Source: Verrucomicrobiales bacterium
GTDB taxonomy: Bacteria; Verrucomicrobiota; Verrucomicrobiia; Limisphaerales; UBA11358
Direction: 5' to 3'
Assembly (NCBI GenBank): GCA_028712475.1
Contig: JAQTQB010000002.1
Span: forward strand, 372,001 to 436,000
DNA length: 64,000 nucleotides
The position numbers were made by a program, and so were the translations under genes. Position 1 is the stretch's first letter. Each line of letters begins with the position of its first letter. This document shows positions 61,986 to 64,000 of this stretch, piece by piece. The notes under the pieces are model-generated. The model did not search any database. It was not told where the DNA came from and saw only the letters and a list, made by a program, of their open reading frames with translations.

Positions 61986-62521
61986 CAGGAATTGTCCGGC
62001 CAAAAATCTTCAATGGGGAATTTAGGCCGCATCCGGAGAACCTCTTTGAATTTCTTTGTTCCTTTAATTTTCTCATACGTCTCAATCACTCGATCCCGAT
62101 TTATCGTTCTTAATTCAAGAGTCAGCGCTGCCAAAACATACGCCCCATCATCCGTATGAGCCAGACACGGCCACGAAACTCCTCCACGTTGAGTGCAACC
62201 TTTCCATTTAGTATTCCATGAATAATAGAAAAGACCGTTTCGTGGTGCGCGAGTCCGTCTCGGATTGACCCTCACTATCCCAGATGTATTACGAGACGAC
62301 ATTCTGCCTTCTGGTGATAGATGAGGAATTGGCCCAAGCACCTCATTCATCTTAACCGCATAAGTAACGGCCTTCAGCTTTATCGTTTCGTAATCCCGTC
62401 CGTGTGCGTATGAAAAAATGACCGACTTACGGCGGAAAAGATTCGGGTGACGAAAGACAAAACATTTCGAGAAAACATTGTCGGTCAGATGTTCTGGAAG
62501 TTCGCGTTTTGAAGCTTTCAT
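61985..62521 (-). CDS. AT-rich hypothetical protein
   Basis: A 178-residue basic soluble protein with no family I recognise. Contains KCFVFRHPNLFRRKSVIFSY and a Trp-rich C-terminal half. AT-rich compared with neighbours. It stands between the phosphorylase and the exonuclease, next to the orphan fragment, which suggests insertion. Confidence 0.65.
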   Translation of the reverse strand: MKASKRELPEHLTDNVFSKCFVFRHPNLFRRKSVIFSYAHGRDYETIKLKAVTYAVKMNEVLGPIPHLSPEGRMSSRNTSGIVRVNPRRTRAPRNGLFYYSWNTKWKGCTQRGGVSWPCLAHTDDGAYVLAALTLELRTINRDRVIETYEKIKGTKKFKEVLRMRPKFPIEDFWPDNS

Positions 62522-62565
62522 AAATTTCCCTTTGAATTTTGCAGAAAGTTCATCATTTCACAAAA

Positions 62566-63285
62566 TTATTTTATCCCCGCCAGCCTTTCCTTCCAGATTT
62601 TGTAAAGCTCCACCGTGGCGCGGACGTCGCGCAGGCAGTATTCGGCGATGTCGCGGAATTTGCCCTCGGCCATCAGCGTGCTCACGTCCATGCCGGTCAC
62701 GCCGTGGCTTTTGGGCGATTCGATGCCGAAAGCCTTGCAGTAAAAATCCAGGTTGAACCGCCGCGCCGCGCCGCCCTGCCCGCCGACGGAATAAAACGTG
62801 AACTGTTCCGCCAGATCGCAGTGCGGCTCGACCGCGTAACGATAGCCGAGCCAGTTTTTCTTCGAGATCGGCACGTTGAGCAGCGCCGAGCGGAGATAAA
62901 TGAACGGCACATCGAACCCGCGCCCGTTGAAGGTGACGACGTGGTCATAATGCTTGGCCACGTCCCAGAATTCCGTGAGCAGTTCAAATTCATCCGCGCA
63001 CGGAATGAACTTCACGGGCGCGGTCTCGTCGTCCACTTCCTCATAATCTTCCGCGAGGAACAGCACCTGGCCACGCTGCTTTTCCGCGTTGAGCATGGCG
63101 ATGCAGACGACCTGCGCGGTGAACGGCCAGAGGCTGAACATCTGCCGGATCTCGGCGCGCTTCTTTTCGCGGGCCGCTTCATCGGCAATCTTTTCCGCCT
63201 CGCGGAAAAGGTATTCCTGCTGCACCTCGTCAAAATTTTCAAGCGGCTGCGCGGAGGTCTCAATGTCGAAAACAATGGTGGCCAT
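62566..63285 (-). CDS. Predicted 3'-5' exonuclease (DnaQ/PolB-like)
   Basis: A 239-residue RNase H-fold protein. MATIVFDIETSAQPLENF carries the DxE of motif I, HYDHVVTFNGRGFDVPF contains motif II (Asp near 151), and YCLRDVRATVELYKIW is motif III (Asp near 223). Matches predicted PolB-exonuclease-like (3'-5') proteins. No signal. Start ATG 63285. Confidence 0.88.
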   Translation of the reverse strand: MATIVFDIETSAQPLENFDEVQQEYLFREAEKIADEAAREKKRAEIRQMFSLWPFTAQVVCIAMLNAEKQRGQVLFLAEDYEEVDDETAPVKFIPCADEFELLTEFWDVAKHYDHVVTFNGRGFDVPFIYLRSALLNVPISKKNWLGYRYAVEPHCDLAEQFTFYSVGGQGGAARRFNLDFYCKAFGIESPKSHGVTGMDVSTLMAEGKFRDIAEYCLRDVRATVELYKIWKERLAGIK

Positions 63286-63301
63286 AATCTATTCGAGAAA
63301 T

Positions 63302-63358
63302 TGAACCACCAAGACACCAGGGACACCAAGCTTAAAAACTTTGTGCCTTGGCGGTTAA
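63302..63358. repeat. Tandem-word palindrome (CACCAAG words)
   Basis: ACCACCAAGACACCAGGGAC at 63304 and CTTTGTGCCTTGGCGGTTA on the right as reverse complement. Covers the rimO stop codon, so one arm is part of that gene's last bases. Confidence 0.8.
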
Positions 63359-64000
63359 ACCGGCTCGGCAATCAAATCGTAATCCGTATGGCCGACGACT
63401 TTGACTCGGGCGAATTTTCCAACCGGCAGTTTCCCGCGCACATAGACGCGTCCGTCAATGTCCGGCGCATCGGCTTCGCCTCGGGCGACGAGGTAAACGC
63501 CTTTCATCTGCGCCGTGTGCCGGTCGGTTTCGCGGATGAGTCCGTGCTCCCATGAACTTACGTTCGCGCTCTGCAATTGTTTCGCGTTCGCTTCGCCTTC
63601 AACGATGACCTTGATCTCGCGGCCCACGAAGGATTCGGAAACTTGTTTGGCGATCTTGTGCTGCGCGGCCATGATGAGTTCCCGGCGTTTCTGTTTCACC
63701 TTGTCGGAGAGCTGTCCGGCCATCGCACCCGCGCGCGTGCCGTCTTCCTGCGAATAGGTGAACACGCCGAGCCGCTCGAATTTCGTCTCGCGGATGAAAT
63801 CTAGGAGCGTCTGAAAACTGGCCTCGGTCTCGCCCGGAAAGCCGACGATGAACGTCGTCCGCAGCGCGATGCCGGGAATGCCCGCGCGGATGCGCCGGAT
63901 GAGATCCACGATGTATTGCTGCGAAGTCTCGCGCCGCATCCGTTCAAGCATGTTCCCGTGGATGTGCTGGAGCGGGATGTCCACGTAGCGCGCGACTTTC
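63355..64000 (-). CDS. rimO: Ribosomal protein S12 methylthiotransferase, partial
   Basis: The C-terminal 215 residues of a radical-SAM methylthiotransferase running off the right edge. MDIPLQHIHGNMLERMRRETSQ with YVDIPLQH directly before, FIVGFPGETEASF and FTYSQEDGTRAGAM, and the TRAM domain at the end (VIVEGEAN, GRVYVRGKLPVGKFARVKV). The YVDIPLQHI with MRR pattern favours RimO over MiaB. The Fe-S cysteines are outside the window. Confidence 0.9.
   Translation of the reverse strand, partial: KVARYVDIPLQHIHGNMLERMRRETSQQYIVDLIRRIRAGIPGIALRTTFIVGFPGETEASFQTLLDFIRETKFERLGVFTYSQEDGTRAGAMAGQLSDKVKQKRRELIMAAQHKIAKQVSESFVGREIKVIVEGEANAKQLQSANVSSWEHGLIRETDRHTAQMKGVYLVARGEADAPDIDGRVYVRGKLPVGKFARVKVVGHTDYDLIAEPV

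Overview
The window looks like a GC-rich chromosomal segment of a Verrucomicrobiota bacterium, probably the Pedosphaera/Limisphaera side of the phylum. This is inference, with no database search. It rests on the Rhs fragment wording, an omega subunit with the insert style I associate with this phylum, DUF6600 and DUF3106 proteins, an MglA/roadblock cluster, and gene borders full of palindromic repeats. Most of the window is housekeeping genes in short operons, many joined by ATGA or TGATG overlaps.

Layout. 1-11.4 kb: 3' part of a histone-deacetylase-like gene, S1/P1-type nuclease, DUF423, tRNA(CAU) and tRNA-Pro, a DNA methyltransferase, trmB, small membrane proteins, uvrB, corA, an exported esterase and an Imm21-like lipoprotein. 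11.6-18.7 kb: rpsA, glpK, then a truncated Rhs gene with a variable tip and a following candidate immunity gene, closed by a duplicated 303-bp piece of Rhs core, then a SMUG-type uracil-DNA glycosylase and a double-CDGSH protein. 18.8-23.7 kb: a divergent signalling block (roadblock, MglA GTPase and a long Pro-rich roadblock protein on one strand; receiver-DUF4388 protein, half-size roadblock and a helical protein on the other). 23.7-41.2 kb: uppP, LysM protein, DUF1015, rpmB, a DSP phosphatase, smpB, rpoZ, a polyprenyl synthase, a beta-propeller/Calx-beta exoprotein, hemN-hemE, a DUF3106 pair, lgt, miaA with a toxin-antitoxin module in its 3' flank, a LbH transferase and tRNA-Arg. 41.4-64 kb: DUF6600 lipoprotein, ruvC-ruvA-DUF374-priA, Nudix, two cyclophilins, a vWA-like protein, a NYN RNase, lspA, rluD, YicC-gmk-coaC, an NtrB/NtrC-like two-component pair, squalene synthase and a nucleosidase-like phosphorylase, a predicted exonuclease and the 3' part of rimO.

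The most unusual feature is the repeat load. At least three repeat designs occur. (1) Short elements with GGTGGGGCGAG inverted ends sit in frame inside uvrB and miaA. (2) Nested REPIN-like palindromes of about 180 bp occur at four places. (3) Many gene borders carry 7-10-nt words repeated in tandem on one arm, with the reverse-complement words on the other arm. These tandem-word elements supply the first or last codons of several proteins (TrmB, MiaA, RuvC, LspA, Gmk, CoaC and others), and one lies inside priA. Three loci (Rhs, miaA, nucleosidase) show an orphan duplicated piece of a host gene beside apparently foreign DNA.
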